DNA of 64,000 bases, from contig NC_133656.1 in the NCBI RefSeq assembly GCF_009905375.1, positions 239,414,415-239,478,414 of the forward strand, read 5' to 3'. The number at the start of each line of letters is the position of its first letter. Position 1 is the stretch's first letter. The notes beneath the pieces were generated by a model. It was not told the origin of the DNA and ran no database searches. It worked only from the letters and a program-made list of their open reading frames with translations. Shown one piece after another: positions 11,474-24,063 of this stretch. Source of the DNA: Apium graveolens. Taxonomy: Eukaryota; Streptophyta; Magnoliopsida; Apiales; Apiaceae. A program made the position numbers and the translations under genes.

Positions 11474-14400
11474 ATGGCGAACCCTCTCTTCGGCGGCTAC
11501 AACTCCACCGCATACGGCGGCGCCGGATCTAATCTCTCCAACCTCTACTCCTCCGCCGCCGATCAGTACCATCCCGGCGATTCAACCTCTCTTCTCGGCG
11601 CTACTACGGCGAGATACTTGCCTTCCGATCCGTACTCGTCGGCGTTCTCTTCGTCGTTCTCGTCTCTCGCTGATCGGTCTTCGTTGTACTCTGAGTATCT
11701 CTCCGGCGGTTATAATAGGGCGGCGTGGCCTGGGCCGCCTGGTGTGGAGGCTGGATCGGGGTTTCCGAGTGTTGATGCTTTTGCGGGGTATAAGCGTCCC
11801 TCTCCGGCAGAAGGTACGGTGTTTTGTCTGAGTTTTTCGTGTTTTTTCGATATCGATATGGACTGTAATATGTGATTATATTTTGTTGAGCATGATATTA
11901 TGTTAGGTTTAGGTTGTTGTTTAGTAGTCAATTAGGTTCACTGATGATTAGATTAACATGACTGAAGTGTAATTATGCTGAGCAATTAGGTTTAAGAGGT
12001 TCGGAAGTTGAATAAGTAATTGGAAATTGAAATTAGGTTTGGTTTGTTGTTGATTAGGAAGTTCGATTCACGTGATAATTAGATTGTGTCTAGTTTTTAA
12101 GTTGAAGAGGCTCGGAAATTGAATGAACGTAATCGGAATTAACAGAGTGATATGGTTCGGAAATTGAATGTGTAAAGTCGGAATTAAAAGAGGGATATCT
12201 GATTTGGTGATATAATGAATAAAATCGTAAATAACTAATAGGATATGATATATGAAATGAAGTAAGAATATTTGCTAAATATTAGCTCCATGTAAGTGTA
12301 TCTGTAAGAGAATGGTTATAGCAGTGCCTATTGGAATGGACGGCACTGACTTATCTGTGGAGTTTATATTCACGAAGTTGTGAGGCGAATTTTCTGGTTA
12401 CGGAAAAGCTTATGCTTGGGGTCCCTTTGTTGGATTGAGGTTATTTCATATATTTCAGATTTTTTTGTTTTATAAGCATATTTGAGGATGTTATTTTTGA
12501 ACTCTTGGCCATATGTTAGGTATTATTTTAATCAGGAATCTATTACAATGGGGTACTGTTTCCTGTTCTTACATATATGTTTAGGCTATGTACTTGGCTT
12601 TAAAATATACTATATAGATGTGATACAGAATATTGCTGATACTTGTTACCTAATAGTTTACCTTTAAACTTCTACCGAAGTTGGATATAACAGTGTATCA
12701 ATTATTAGGTTATCTATATGTTTATCTATACGTGTATAGCCATTTAGTTTGGTAACTGCAAGATTTAAATATTTTTATTATTACAACAGCATGTACCTAT
12801 ATATTCAAGCATGTTAAAGTCTTCTTACATGGGGGTGGCATACAAATTACATGATTTGAGCTATTTTCAATAGGAAGTTATTTCAAATGTTATATAAGAA
12901 ACGATACCTATATATTGTAGTGTACAAAATAGCCTAATATAATTTCTACACGAGTTTATGTATGGATTAATATTTGCTCCCGTTCCTATTACTAATTTTT
13001 TTATTGCTAATATTAATATCAGCAAGTCCTACATAATAATAACATTTATTTTGCTTTGGTTGCTATATGCGTCTACTATCTATCGTAGCACTTTACCGTC
13101 AGACTCTTCTGGGTACCAATAGTACAGTGGGTCAAAGTGATGCTTGGTATGCTAGCAATGCTTTGGCCAAGCGTCCTAGATTTGAATTTGGAAGCAATTT
13201 GCCTATTTATCCACAGAGGCCAGGGGAGAAGGATTGTGCCCATTATATGCTCACAAGAACCTGTAAGTTTGGAGAGAGCTGCAAATTTGACCATCCTATT
13301 TGGGTTCCGGAGGGTGGAATCCCAGATTGGAAAGAGGTGATTATTGCTATCTTCTCATATTATAGTATATATTTTTGAAATCATTTTTCCAGCAATGATA
13401 ATTTACCAATATAGTATCTTAACTTCTATATTTTACCGGGCTATGTATGTTATTACGAAGTAGCTACAATCATAATTATTGCATACACACTCTATTTATT
13501 TACATGTATTAATAAACAATATAATGGAGCTGTTGTAGCCTTCATTTTTTTTGTAATTATTATCTTCGTATTTGTAATAAGTTTTGTTTAGGGAAATATT
13601 TGGATTAATTGGTATATGACAAATAGAGAATGACAAATAAAGGGATGGAGAGTTAGGATTGAATCTATGACCTTGTTGGGGAAGGGGTGGGGATGAGCCT
13701 TTGCCTCTTGGAAATCCACGATTTCTAATTATTGATATGCTTTACTTTTAAATAGAAAAACAAAAGCTCCCTCCGTCCCATTCATTTTGTCCATCAATTA
13801 AAAAACAATATTTTTTCCAATTTACTATAATTATATTTTATTTTTTATATCTAAACTCAAATGATGTCATGTTTCTGAAATTTTAACATATTCTAAAACC
13901 TAATTTACTGAAATTTTGAAGAAATGGTTGGTGGACAAAACTTTTGTGACAACAAAATAGGAAATGTGGACAAAACGAAGTGGGATAGAGGGAGTATAAA
14001 TAAGTTATTTGACTCGCAATAGATAAAATATATTGCATCTTGCTTCATCTCTTGATCTATATGTCCACACTTATTAGTATGTATCTTTATTCACCCTCAT
14101 CTCTTGATCTATATGTCCACACTTATTAGTATGTATCTTTTTCATCCTTCAGCCTTTTTGAAGTTCTTACAATGCTACTTAATATCTTTAACTTTTTGCT
14201 ATCGCAAGCAGCAACAATTAATCAAGTGTGATACTTGAGACATCTAATTTATCGATACGTGTCCTAATATCTTTCATCTTATTTGTTTATCTCTGATTTT
14301 CCTCTTTGAAGTGTTATTTATACAGTTTATCCATTTTTTACTTTGTAAATGTACCCCTATGCAATCATCCTTTATAAACAATAAGATTATATATATTGAC

Positions 14401-17400
14401 TTTACCTAGGATGCTTAATTACAATACCATGTTTTGAATATTCAAATGGTTCTATACAGTACTTGTTGGACTCTAGTGTACTTGAATATATTATTTATAC
14501 AAGTTTGCTATTTATAATATTGAAAGTTACTAAGCCATGTTCTATAAATTGAAATGGGTCATCAAAGTAGTAGTTGTCCTTTTTTTGCTAAACGAACCTT
14601 ACTGGCAATGTTATTAACTGTAGACAATACATGATATGTAATACAATCTAGTGTCACATAAGAAGTCTGCTGAGACACTATATGTGATTGGAGTTTGAAA
14701 TATATATGTGTCGTCTAGGTAGAATTAGGATATCAGGCACTAATATGTACTTGATCGGACCAGGACACTCAGATTTTACTATGAAAAATAAACTTTGATC
14801 TGCTTATGGAAATCATAGATGTTTTGTTACGGGTACATATATGTGGATTCTAAATGGTCTCCTCGGAACTATTACCATATACATGTGTAATATTGCCGTT
14901 ATTGTCTGTATATCTTGAATTTAATATTAGATTGTCAACCAGCAATAACTAATAAGAGACATCTAGAGAGACAAGTTAATCAGACAAGCTTATCTAAACT
15001 ATTTGAACTTTGGGTGTCTGGGCTTTTCTTTTGCCATTTGAGTAACACCTTTCTTGCCTTCTGTGGCTGCTATAGCCCTGCTGTACCCAATGCATCTATA
15101 ACTTCTGTTTTATTACTCAATATGTTTTGTAGGTACCGCTTGCTGTTACTAGTGAAGCACCTCCTGAGAGACCGGGAGAACCAGATTGTCCTGTAAGCAA
15201 AATTCTGAAGGAATTGATTTTTTACAAAGTTGTTTTGGGTGTATTGCATGCCTGTCTTGTTGTTATACTGACATATATGTTCTGCAGTACTTCATAAAGA
15301 CTCAAAAATGCAAGTTTGGTCCGAGATGTAAATTCAATCACCCGAAAGAAATAGCAGCTCCTTTGGTAGGCACATTGTCAATTTTGAAGTGTTCCTTAAA
15401 TATATAATTTTAAATTTACTTCAACAGAAAACTGAGCCTATTTGATGCTTGTACGACACTAATAGTGACTTTAACTTGATTTAGGGTGTGGCAGAGAATG
15501 CTGATCCTTCACAATTACCTCAGAGGCCATCTGAACCCCCATGCGCAGTATGAATTTTTAAACTTATATTTTCTCTGTGCTCAGAACTCAGAAGTACTAA
15601 TGGGATGACCTTTTGTTTTTTCGTTTGTTGATCCTCGGTGGATAATGTTTGTGCAGTTCTATACGAAGACCGGTATTTGTAAATTTGGTGCAAGCTGCAA
15701 ATTTCATCACCCAAAAGATATTGTGATTCCTTTATCTGGTCAAGTAAATGGCACGGGAAATGAAGAAGCTTTTAAGAATGGAAGCGTGATGCCGCAGCCA
15801 ATAGGAACTCCTGCTTCATTGCACAACTCCAAGGGTCTTCCAGTCAGACCGGTAATGCATATGTTTATAATGTAAACATTAAATGAAATACATGTTCCTT
15901 TGTGCTGTTTTATTAGAATATGTAGGTATATTTTAAATATGCTTTTGATAGTATCACCACTATATAAATTTAAGAGTTAGCAGGAGAGATTCACTGTGCT
16001 TCTCGCTTAAGTGGGCCTGTAAGTGTACTTTTGATAATTATGCTGCCATTGCCTTCCTTATTAGGCCCTGCTATTTGTCCATATGTATCCGTCTAACTTG
16101 TCCAGGTTTCCATGGTTATCAATAGATCTATGTTATTTTAACTCCGTTTAGAAAGTCTACCTTACGTATGATAGCTATCCGAGTTGAGCAGAACTTCTTT
16201 GCTTGAGATCTATCGAGGGAATTTGAATTTTTTTATAAAGATGTGTATTAAGTCAATTCGTGTGGTTGTGTAGACATATCTGTGATTTGGACCAGATTAC
16301 ATCTATAACCATCTGTTGTTTTCCCGTCTCTATGGAATTAGACATGTGCTTTTTTTAGTTTGGGTATTGTTTTGAAAATTTCTTTTTATCAAAATGTTTG
16401 GTTACAATTTATCCTATTCCTGCGTTGTTATCTAAAATTTCTTGCAACAGGGTGAAGTTGATTGCCCATTCTACCTGAAAACTGGAAGGTCAGTACCTCA
16501 CATTATTAGAAGATTTGGAAGTAGATCACTGTTATTTTTATTTAGATCATGATTGATGAGTAACTGTATTAATACGAGTCGCTCTTGTAAATTTGTATTT
16601 CAGTTGCAAGTATGGTGCCACTTGTCGATATAATCATCCGGACATATATGGTATGTATGTGTGTATTACTGGAGGTTTCGTAGCCTTCTTCATTTGGTCT
16701 CCTATTTTTAAGCTCCCTTGTGATGTCCTTTGCAGCCACCAATCCACCTGCCGGTGCTGCAGCTTTTGCCACCACTCCTGCTCCTCATTTGAACTTTGGT
16801 GTTGTCAACCCAGCGGCATCTATGATTCAAAGTATTGACGCTAGGTTGAATCAGCCAACGGTAACTTAACACGGCTCATGCATACTTTCATTAACAGTAT
16901 TATCCTTTTTTCTCCCAACATTGTTTACTTTTGATGTATGTGACTCTAAATTCTAGTGTAAATTGTTTTAACTATGAACTTAATTGAACTGGGTTAGCCA
17001 CTTTTCATGATTTGTGTGGGATAATGTCCTGAGATTGTTTTAGTAGGAAATTTATTCCTTGGAATTTTATCAGTTGGATTCTACAACAGCTTTATAAAGC
17101 TTTATTTATTCATAAAAATTAGATGGCTAACCACACCAGGTTTAACCTTTTAGTGTATTAATTAATTAATTAATATGTAAATGTAAATATTTAACTTGTA
17201 TAATTATGCAAACAAAAACTTGTCGATACATGTATACAATGCTTGGGGTTTGGTAGCTAACATGAACAGATGAAGTCGACTGGGGGATCAGATATCACAT
17301 GTTTAGCGGACATTTGACAAGTCAGACACGTTGCAATCATGCTGCTTAACATCGCTTACGAATTGTATGTTAATTAGTGTTTACTTGGAAGCTATAATTG

Positions 17401-18416
17401 ACAAATCTTTTATCTTGTTCTTTGATGCAGCTAGGTTTGGGACCAGCTATCTATCCTCAACGGCCTGGACAGATTGAATGTGATGTGTGTTGCTTGTTTT
17501 CCCTATATCTATATAAATAAATCACTTTCTTAACCTATATTAATCAGTCTGCATTGTTCTCTGTCAGTTCTATATGAAAAGTGGAGAATGTAAATTTGGA
17601 GAGAGGTGCAAATTCCATCATCCCATCAATCGATTTGCTCACACACAGTTGGCCAAGGAATCCCAACAAGAAAATGTGAAGCTCACTCTTGCAGGTCTCC
17701 CTAGGAGGGAGGTATGTGCTTCCGAGTTTTATCCGTCAAGTAACTAAATAAAGAATTTTATACACACACAAACCTTTCTTTTGTTCTGTATTCTGATATG
17801 CTGGTAATAATATACCCTTCTGGAGACGCAATAATCTCTACGCTATTTACAAATTTATCTATAAGACAAGGTTAGGAAGGTTCCAACTTGGAACAAGCTA
17901 CCTAACATCTAAATAAATTTTAATTTTGGTTCAGAATGGTCTTTTTTGTATAAAAAATTAGAAAAAGCTTAAATATGTGCCGACTTTGTATATGCGAGTT
18001 CGGAGATTATGCTCTTAAGAGAATGTGACTACGTCATCCTACATGCTGGATTTTCTGTTCATTTTTTGATGTCTTCCAAATGAAGACAAACTAAACGATC
18101 AACATTTTGTATGACTACAATGAAGCATGTCCGGTTGTAAAGAAACCAAAAGGACCTAATTTTTATTACCTGAATTTTCAAATGTGCTTTTAATGATGTA
18201 TTGTTGTGTATCACCTCTGATTGCTGACTACAAATGTATTGTTGACAGGGTGCTGTTCACTGCCCCTACTACATGAAGACCGGTGCATGCAAATATGGTG
18301 CCACATGCAAATTTGATCACCCACCACCTGGTGAGGTCATGAGCTCAGCAACAGCAGGAGCATCTGCGGCAGGGGTTCAAGCGAAAGAGGAAACTACTCA
18401 AGAGCAGCAATCATAG
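11474..18416 (+). CDS. HUA1-like protein with six CCCH zinc fingers, twelve exons
   Basis: Proposed exons are 11474-11813, 13089-13336, 15133-15192, 15288-15365, 15485-15547, 15657-15851, 16451-16488, 16604-16650, 16736-16860, 17431-17484, 17568-17711 and 18249-18416. All phases join and give 519 residues, close to the 524 I recall for Arabidopsis HUA1. Six C-x8-C-x5-C-x3-H fingers start at residues 163, 215, 262, 333, 415 and 469, each preceded by an RPGE/RPSE-like motif. The N-terminus [15 protein letters not shown] and the block [16 protein letters not shown] are HUA1-like. HUA1 is a nuclear RNA-binding protein that supports correct processing of AGAMOUS pre-mRNA in flower development; the same role here is inferred from family. 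Introns carry a Stowaway-like MITE (13767-13994) and a 58-bp tandem duplication (about 14045-14150). Fingers 2, 4 and 5 are each split by an intron. Confidence 0.9.
13767..13994. mobile_element. Stowaway-like MITE in intron 2 of the HUA1-like gene
   Basis: The left end CTCCCTCCGTCCCATT and the right end read in reverse (CTCCCTCTATCCCACTT) are matching terminal repeats that continue into TTTTGTCCA on both sides. The right flank is TA as expected; the left TA has been lost or changed. Length is 228 bp with no coding frame. Confidence 0.75.
14045..14150. repeat. 58-bp tandem duplication in intron 2
   Basis: The words CATCTCTTGATCTATATGTC and CACACTTATTAGTATGTATC occur twice in direct order about 58 bases apart with almost no difference, so the duplication is recent. 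Confidence 0.8.
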
Positions 18417-19540
18417 ATGGTCTCAAGAGGCCTCTGTAGCAGCCATAAAAAGAATTTCTGGCAAGCTTCTAATTATTTTTGCTTATTGTAATCCGATTTG
18501 GTAAACCTAGCTTAGTTTTGTTCGAGATTGTAAACTGGTGGGATTTTTATGAACTTGGCATTTTGAAGGACGTAAAGCTGTATACAGTTTGCACTTTGCA
18601 GCTGTGTGTTTGGTTTTTCTAGTTTAATCCTAGTTGAAGTTTCAAAGTTGGATCTCTTTTCAAATTCTCTGATCTATTGTTACCGAAATCTCCCTTTGCT
18701 TAGGTGTTGGTTTTTAACTTAATCTTCCTGTACTGATGATTTATCAGATACAATTTTGGTGATGAGCTCCCGGCCTGTTCATTTTATCTAATTTATTTAT
18801 AAATAGATATATAGACAAGTGTTTATTAACCAGAAATACAATCTCTATTCGTACCAAATTACTAAATTACTTGTTCGTTTTAACTTTTATGCATATTTTT
18901 AGAAATTTTGACTGTATACTTTTTTTTTGAATATTTTTTTTTGAATTTTTTGTGAATAAAAAAATAAATTTTACTTTTATTTAAAAAAGAATTTTGAAAA
19001 ATGATTAATAAAAATAAGCGGCCAAATGTACCTTAAATTACGTGGATAAGTTAATTGGAATTCCAAATGTTACTAATAATTAAACGTTTTTTTTCTGGTT
19101 TACCGGTGGCCGTGACTTGTGACTCGTGAGTATACAATAAATACAAAATTTTATAAGTTTAATATTTTTGATTGGCCGACACATCTTAGTAATAATGAAT
19201 CCAATTTCATAATTTAATCCAATTTCACACCCATCACAATCAAAATAAGTCAATTTCATAATTTAAGTCAATATCATAATTTTTAGTATTTAGAACGTAT
19301 AATCATAATCAAAAGATTGATTTCTTTTAGAAAAATGTGTAAAAATGTTTGGTGTACTGAATTATGTACAGAATAATATATGTCGGATTTTAATTGAAAC
19401 GACCCCTTATATTCACATAAACAAATTTAATTAAAATATCTCACTTCAATTAAAATGTCATTGTGTGAAAAAAATTTGTACACACTTTTTTTGTCAGTAT
19501 TTTGTACACAATTATGTAGACCTAACCTTATTTTTTTTTG
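18417..19540. other. 3' flank of the HUA1-like gene and AT-rich spacer
   Basis: The first 300 bases are probably the 3' UTR. The rest is AT-rich intergenic DNA with no recognised gene or element. Confidence 0.45.
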
Positions 19541-20065
19541 GGTTAATTACCAAATATGTCGCTTACGGCTAACAAGTGAGTTATTGATTATAAAACCGAC
19601 ACAAATGAGTCACTCATTTAAAAATTTATATAAAAAATATCACTCTATCATTAGTCGAATTTTTTAAAAGTATTATATATTGAGTTTCACACATTTTTTA
19701 AAAATAATATTACATCTAAATGAAAGGTTCCGAGTTCTACTATTTTATATAATATTGTTAGATTTTTAAAATTTTATCAACTATTTATTTTTAATTTTTT
19801 GATTGTTTTATTTAATTTAAATAAAAATAAATAGTAGATAAATTTTTAAAAATCTAAAATATTATCTAAAATACTAAAACTCGGGATCTTTCATTTGGAT
19901 GTAATATCATTCATAAAAAATGTGTGAAACTCAATATATAATACTGTTAATAATTTCGACTAATGATAAAGTGATATTTTTGATATAAATTTTTAAATAA
20001 ATGACTCATTTGAGTCTGTTTTATAAACTCGATATATTTTAACATAATATAGTTGATAATTAACC
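19541..20065. mobile_element. fold-back element, 525-bp near-perfect inverted repeat
   Basis: The left half from GGTTAATTACCAA (19541) and the right half ending TTGATAATTAACC (20065) are reverse complements almost to the centre near 19803. Matching blocks include GAGTTTCACACATTTTTTA and ATCACT.TATCATTAGTCGAA. Both ends abut T-runs that may be the target duplication. No protein is encoded. A shorter relative with the same termini lies at 32976-33231. Confidence 0.8.
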
Positions 20066-20273
20066 TTTTTTTTAACAAGACCGGGGTGATAGAATAAAAG
20101 ATAAGTATAGCTCGAAAAAAGTGCCCTCGTGGGGTTGCCAATACGTACAAAACACATACACATTCTTTATCGTTTCTACTTATACTACTCTGCAAGTCAG
20201 TGTCATCACCCACCTAGTCTCCCACAAGTCAAACAAACTCACCGGAAACTCTAATTTTCCGACGACCCTTCAA

Positions 20274-23200
20274 ATGGAAGCTTTAAATCTGGCGATCGGA
20301 GATGCAATACTAACTTTCATGTGGGTGTTTCTTGCTTCAACTCTAGGAGCAGTCACGTTCGAAATTGGCAATTATTTGCAAGTCCAAGGCCTGTTTTTTG
20401 ATATGTTTTGCATGGCCTTTCTTGTGTTTATTATGCTGTTTATTTTCGGATTCCTTGCTTTTGCTTTGGGTGGCGCCAGCTTTAATCCTACTGATTTTGC
20501 TGTTTTTTATGCTGCTGGTGTTAAGAAAGAGTCTCTGTTTTCTGCTTCTCTCAGGCTTCCTGCTCAGGTATGTTGTAGAATCTCGATAAATGAATAATTT
20601 CGTTAAATGAATAATTTTTCGGGTGCCAAAATTGTACTCCCTCCGTCCCATAATACGTTTCCCATTTTGACTTTTTACACTATTTATATTAAGCAATTGA
20701 CTACTAATTTACGTCTAATCTATAAGATCAAATATAGTCATCAGTGATTTTGTTGAATTCGTATTTTTGAGTAGTTTAATACGAAATTAGAGATATTAAC
20801 AATAAAAGAGATATTAACAATAGAAAACGTTTTTAGGGACGGTTAGTTAAATAATTTTTTCTCCGGTTCCAACATTAGTTAAATGTATAAATAATTTTTT
20901 CCAATCCCAACATTAATGTGTGCAGTGTATTTTTAAACTCGATAAATGAAAACCCGTATTCATGTGTATGTCAATAAGATTTCTGTGTTGGAGTTCATTA
21001 TTTAAGTGTTGTATGTGTTGCTTGCTGGGATCTAGATTTAGATCAAGAATGTAGATTTTGGTACTTACTTGATTCAGTGCAGTAATTTAATTTTGTTTAT
21101 ATGATAAGAATTCCGTGTTTGTTGTGATGATCAAGTGTTTACTTGCTAGCCGCACTTAATTGAATCGGAATCACCTTCTTTATGAATGATTATGTGGGTA
21201 AAGCTGTGACCTTTGCGATGATTGATGTAATGTTAATTGGTTTAGTTAGATTGGATCTATGAAAAGCTAGGGAGGAATATTTTTTTAAAAGATTGTGATG
21301 TATTGCTGCTTTTGTAAGTTGAAAATGAGGACCAGTGACTTTTTTCATGGGATATGCAGTTGTTGAATATGCTCTGTTGCTTGAGTTTTTATGTCTTTAA
21401 TAATTGGTCCCTTGTTTCACTTTTGTTAGTAGTAAGCCACAAGACTAGCCATGCCATTTACCACCTTGCAAACAACTTTAGTAATTAGTAATTAGTAAAT
21501 ATGCAATTATGCTGATTAGATTACGGCCTTTTGGCTTATTGGTAAAGCTTAGTGGTCAGTTGCAGATACATCGAGCCTCCGAACTCTTGTTTCCATGAGA
21601 ACATGGGTGACCGCTATGCTACAATGATAGGGAAACAAAGCGTTTCTATATTTCAAATCCCAATCCTAAAGTTACAATCTTTATTCCCAAATTGTGCACT
21701 TCTTTCTTATTTTTCTTGTTATTGACTTTGAAGCTAGTTAGATTAAAATGAGAAATGCTTTCCTCTCAGGTTGTGTATACTAATGTCTATGACATCAGAG
21801 ATATCTTGTGAAATCCGGAGTATATATCATTTCCCGTTATATCCTTGATATTACATAGATTCTGATCCATCTGAATGTTAAGTCATATACAGAGGAAAGA
21901 AGCTAATGGATTACTTGTTAAACTTTCCATCATAGGCAGCCGGTGCTGCTGGCGGTGCATTGGCAATCATGGAGCTGATGCCAGTGCAGTATAAGCACAT
22001 GGTAATGGGGCCTTCTTTGAAAGTTGGCCTGCACACAGGAGCACTTGCTGAGGGGGTGTTGACCTTCGTAATTACCTTTCTCGTGCTCTGTATTATCCTT
22101 AGGGGTCCTCAAAACGCCATTCTGAAGAATTGGTTGCTTGCCATGACAACTGTGGTGATAGTTTTTGCCGGTGCCGGTTATACCGGCCCTTCGATGAATC
22201 CTGCCATAGTACGTACCAAATGCTATTTTCTGTTTTTTTATGTTAATACAGTATATGGGTTTTTTAAACTAAATTATATTGCGTACACGAGATATAATGT
22301 TCCTAGTGTTCTGTGGTAATTAATTTGATAGATCGGTTCCAAATTCTAAATAAAATGGGGAAAATATTAATCACTGCATGCTAAATTGCAATGTTTTTCT
22401 TTTCTGGTTTTTCGAATCTCTGTGATATCTTATCCTGATTTTGATTTCGTATATAACGTTTCTCAAGCCTTAGTAGAACGTTAATCAAGAAGACATGCTT
22501 TAAATAGACATCTTGTCACGCTGTTTGTATCCGAGCTAGTGAGCTCTATAAACATCTGGCCACTAGAACTTTAAGATATGCCTCAAGTACCCAAGACAGC
22601 ATTGCTTGACAGACGCTCTTAATTTAGAATTCTCTTGATCATAGTTACCTGCTGCTTCAAATTCTACTAGACCCCTTCAGGTACAAAGATGTAATGTTAG
22701 AGTATTTCAATCTGGATGTGGCATTTGCCGGGCTTTTCCTATGCTCCAAACTTTTGTCTCGGATGTTAAAGAATCTGTCAAGCATCCTTTCGAGCAGAAG
22801 CCCCTTGTTTGATTCATTCCAATGTAACCAATTTCTCTTACCAAACAAACTAATTCACCTATCATGTAGAAAGACACTGTATTAAACAAGCACTATGTAA
22901 GTTCTTTGTTCTACGCCAATCCTCATCCTAAGTGTCCTAACTTTTGTTCTCTTCAAAAAATGGTTCTTTAGTTTTTGTCTTCAGGGATTGTAAGCTTTAT
23001 ATTATACATCACATTCCGTGATTGCTCACTTGTTTCTTTTGTTTGTTCAGGCCTTTGGTTGGGCATATGCAGATAATCGACACAAGACATGGGAGCAGTT
23101 TTACGTTTACTGGATATGTCCATTTGTCGGGGCCATATTATCAGCTTCGCTATTTGGCATCATTTTCCCTCCCCCAGTAGTAAAGCAGAAGAAAGCTTGA
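20274..23200 (+). CDS. SIP1-type aquaporin, copy A, three exons
   Basis: Exons are 20274-20567, 21936-22208 and 23051-23200, giving 238 residues, the usual SIP size. Six hydrophobic segments are visible. The first pore loop reads SFNPTDFAVFYAAG, with NPT instead of NPA as in SIP1 proteins, and the second reads GPSMNPAI. The tail is lysine-rich (KQKKA), as in SIP1 proteins of the ER membrane. SIP1 proteins are small basic channels thought to pass water into or out of the ER; transport here is inferred. Introns fall after LPAQ and after NPAI, the same places as in copy B downstream. Intron 1 holds a Stowaway copy at 20637-20842. Confidence 0.92.
20637..20842. mobile_element. Stowaway MITE, right end lost
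   Basis: It starts CTCCCTCCGTCCCATAATAC after TA and shares its interior (TAATTTACGTCTAATCT, TTTAATACGAAATTA) with the complete copy at 49713-49961. The right end stops at CGTTTTTAGGGACGG without the GGAG end, so it is truncated. It lies in intron 1 of SIP1 copy A. Confidence 0.7.
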
Positions 23201-24063
23201 ACAAGAGGCAACATCTGTTCATCTTTACATTCTAGAGATTCTGTTCTTTATCAGCCACAATTCTCATTTCTTTCTAGATATATTATTACTTGTAAAATAT
23301 AGATTATGTTTTTGTGTTTAAAAGCGATGAACTTTTCCAACTTAGTGCCTTTGTCAACTTTCTATCTCATTTTCTCTTTGCTATGTGCACTGATGGCTAA
23401 GGAATCTGTAGCCTCTGTTACTCTGGCTCGGGTACGGAGTGTCGGACATGACACATATCGAAGTGTCGGACTTAAGAAGTCTGAAAATTGGGGACTCGGG
23501 AACACTGTCCTGTTTTTGGACACGGATACGGGGACACAACATATTTTATTAATAAACTAGTATGTTAAGTTAGACATCTCAGACTAAAGTAACAATAGAA
23601 CTTCGATTAAGGTTAATTTTCTAATTTTTTTTTACGAATTTGGCATCTTCCCTACTTTTATCTCATTCTCGCTTCTTTCTTTTTTCTTGCATATTTATTT
23701 TGAATATTAAGTGTGACTAATATTTGATCAATAAATTGGTCAACCTGTCCATGTCAGTCAAAGGATCTGACACAGAATAAGTGTCGTGTCCGAGTTTACA
23801 ATTGTCCGACACAGTATGACAACCTAAGCAGAAAAGTGGGAGTAAAATAGTCTGTAGCTTCAAACTAATTTACAAACTATTACTTCCAGTTGTCTTGTTC
23901 ATCGGAGATTTGTAGAAGAGTAAGGGAGTTAACGTCGTGCTCCATCTTTTGACGTCGTTTCTTCTCAATTATGATGTAAGTATGACGTAATTCAGGATAC
24001 ATGCACATCAATTATAAAATATATTTTTTTTCTCACTACGTTCTTAGATTGTTGTCCATTCAA
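23201..24063. other. spacer with a candidate repeat between SIP1 copy A and the MULE
   Basis: The first part is the 3' UTR of copy A. At about 23417-23822 a segment rich in GTGTCGGACA and its reverse complement has weakly matching ends (GTTACTC near 23417, GACAAC near 23822) and shares vocabulary with 27900-28077. It may be an old non-autonomous DNA transposon. The last nine bases (TCCATTCAA) are the MULE target duplicate. Confidence 0.4.
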
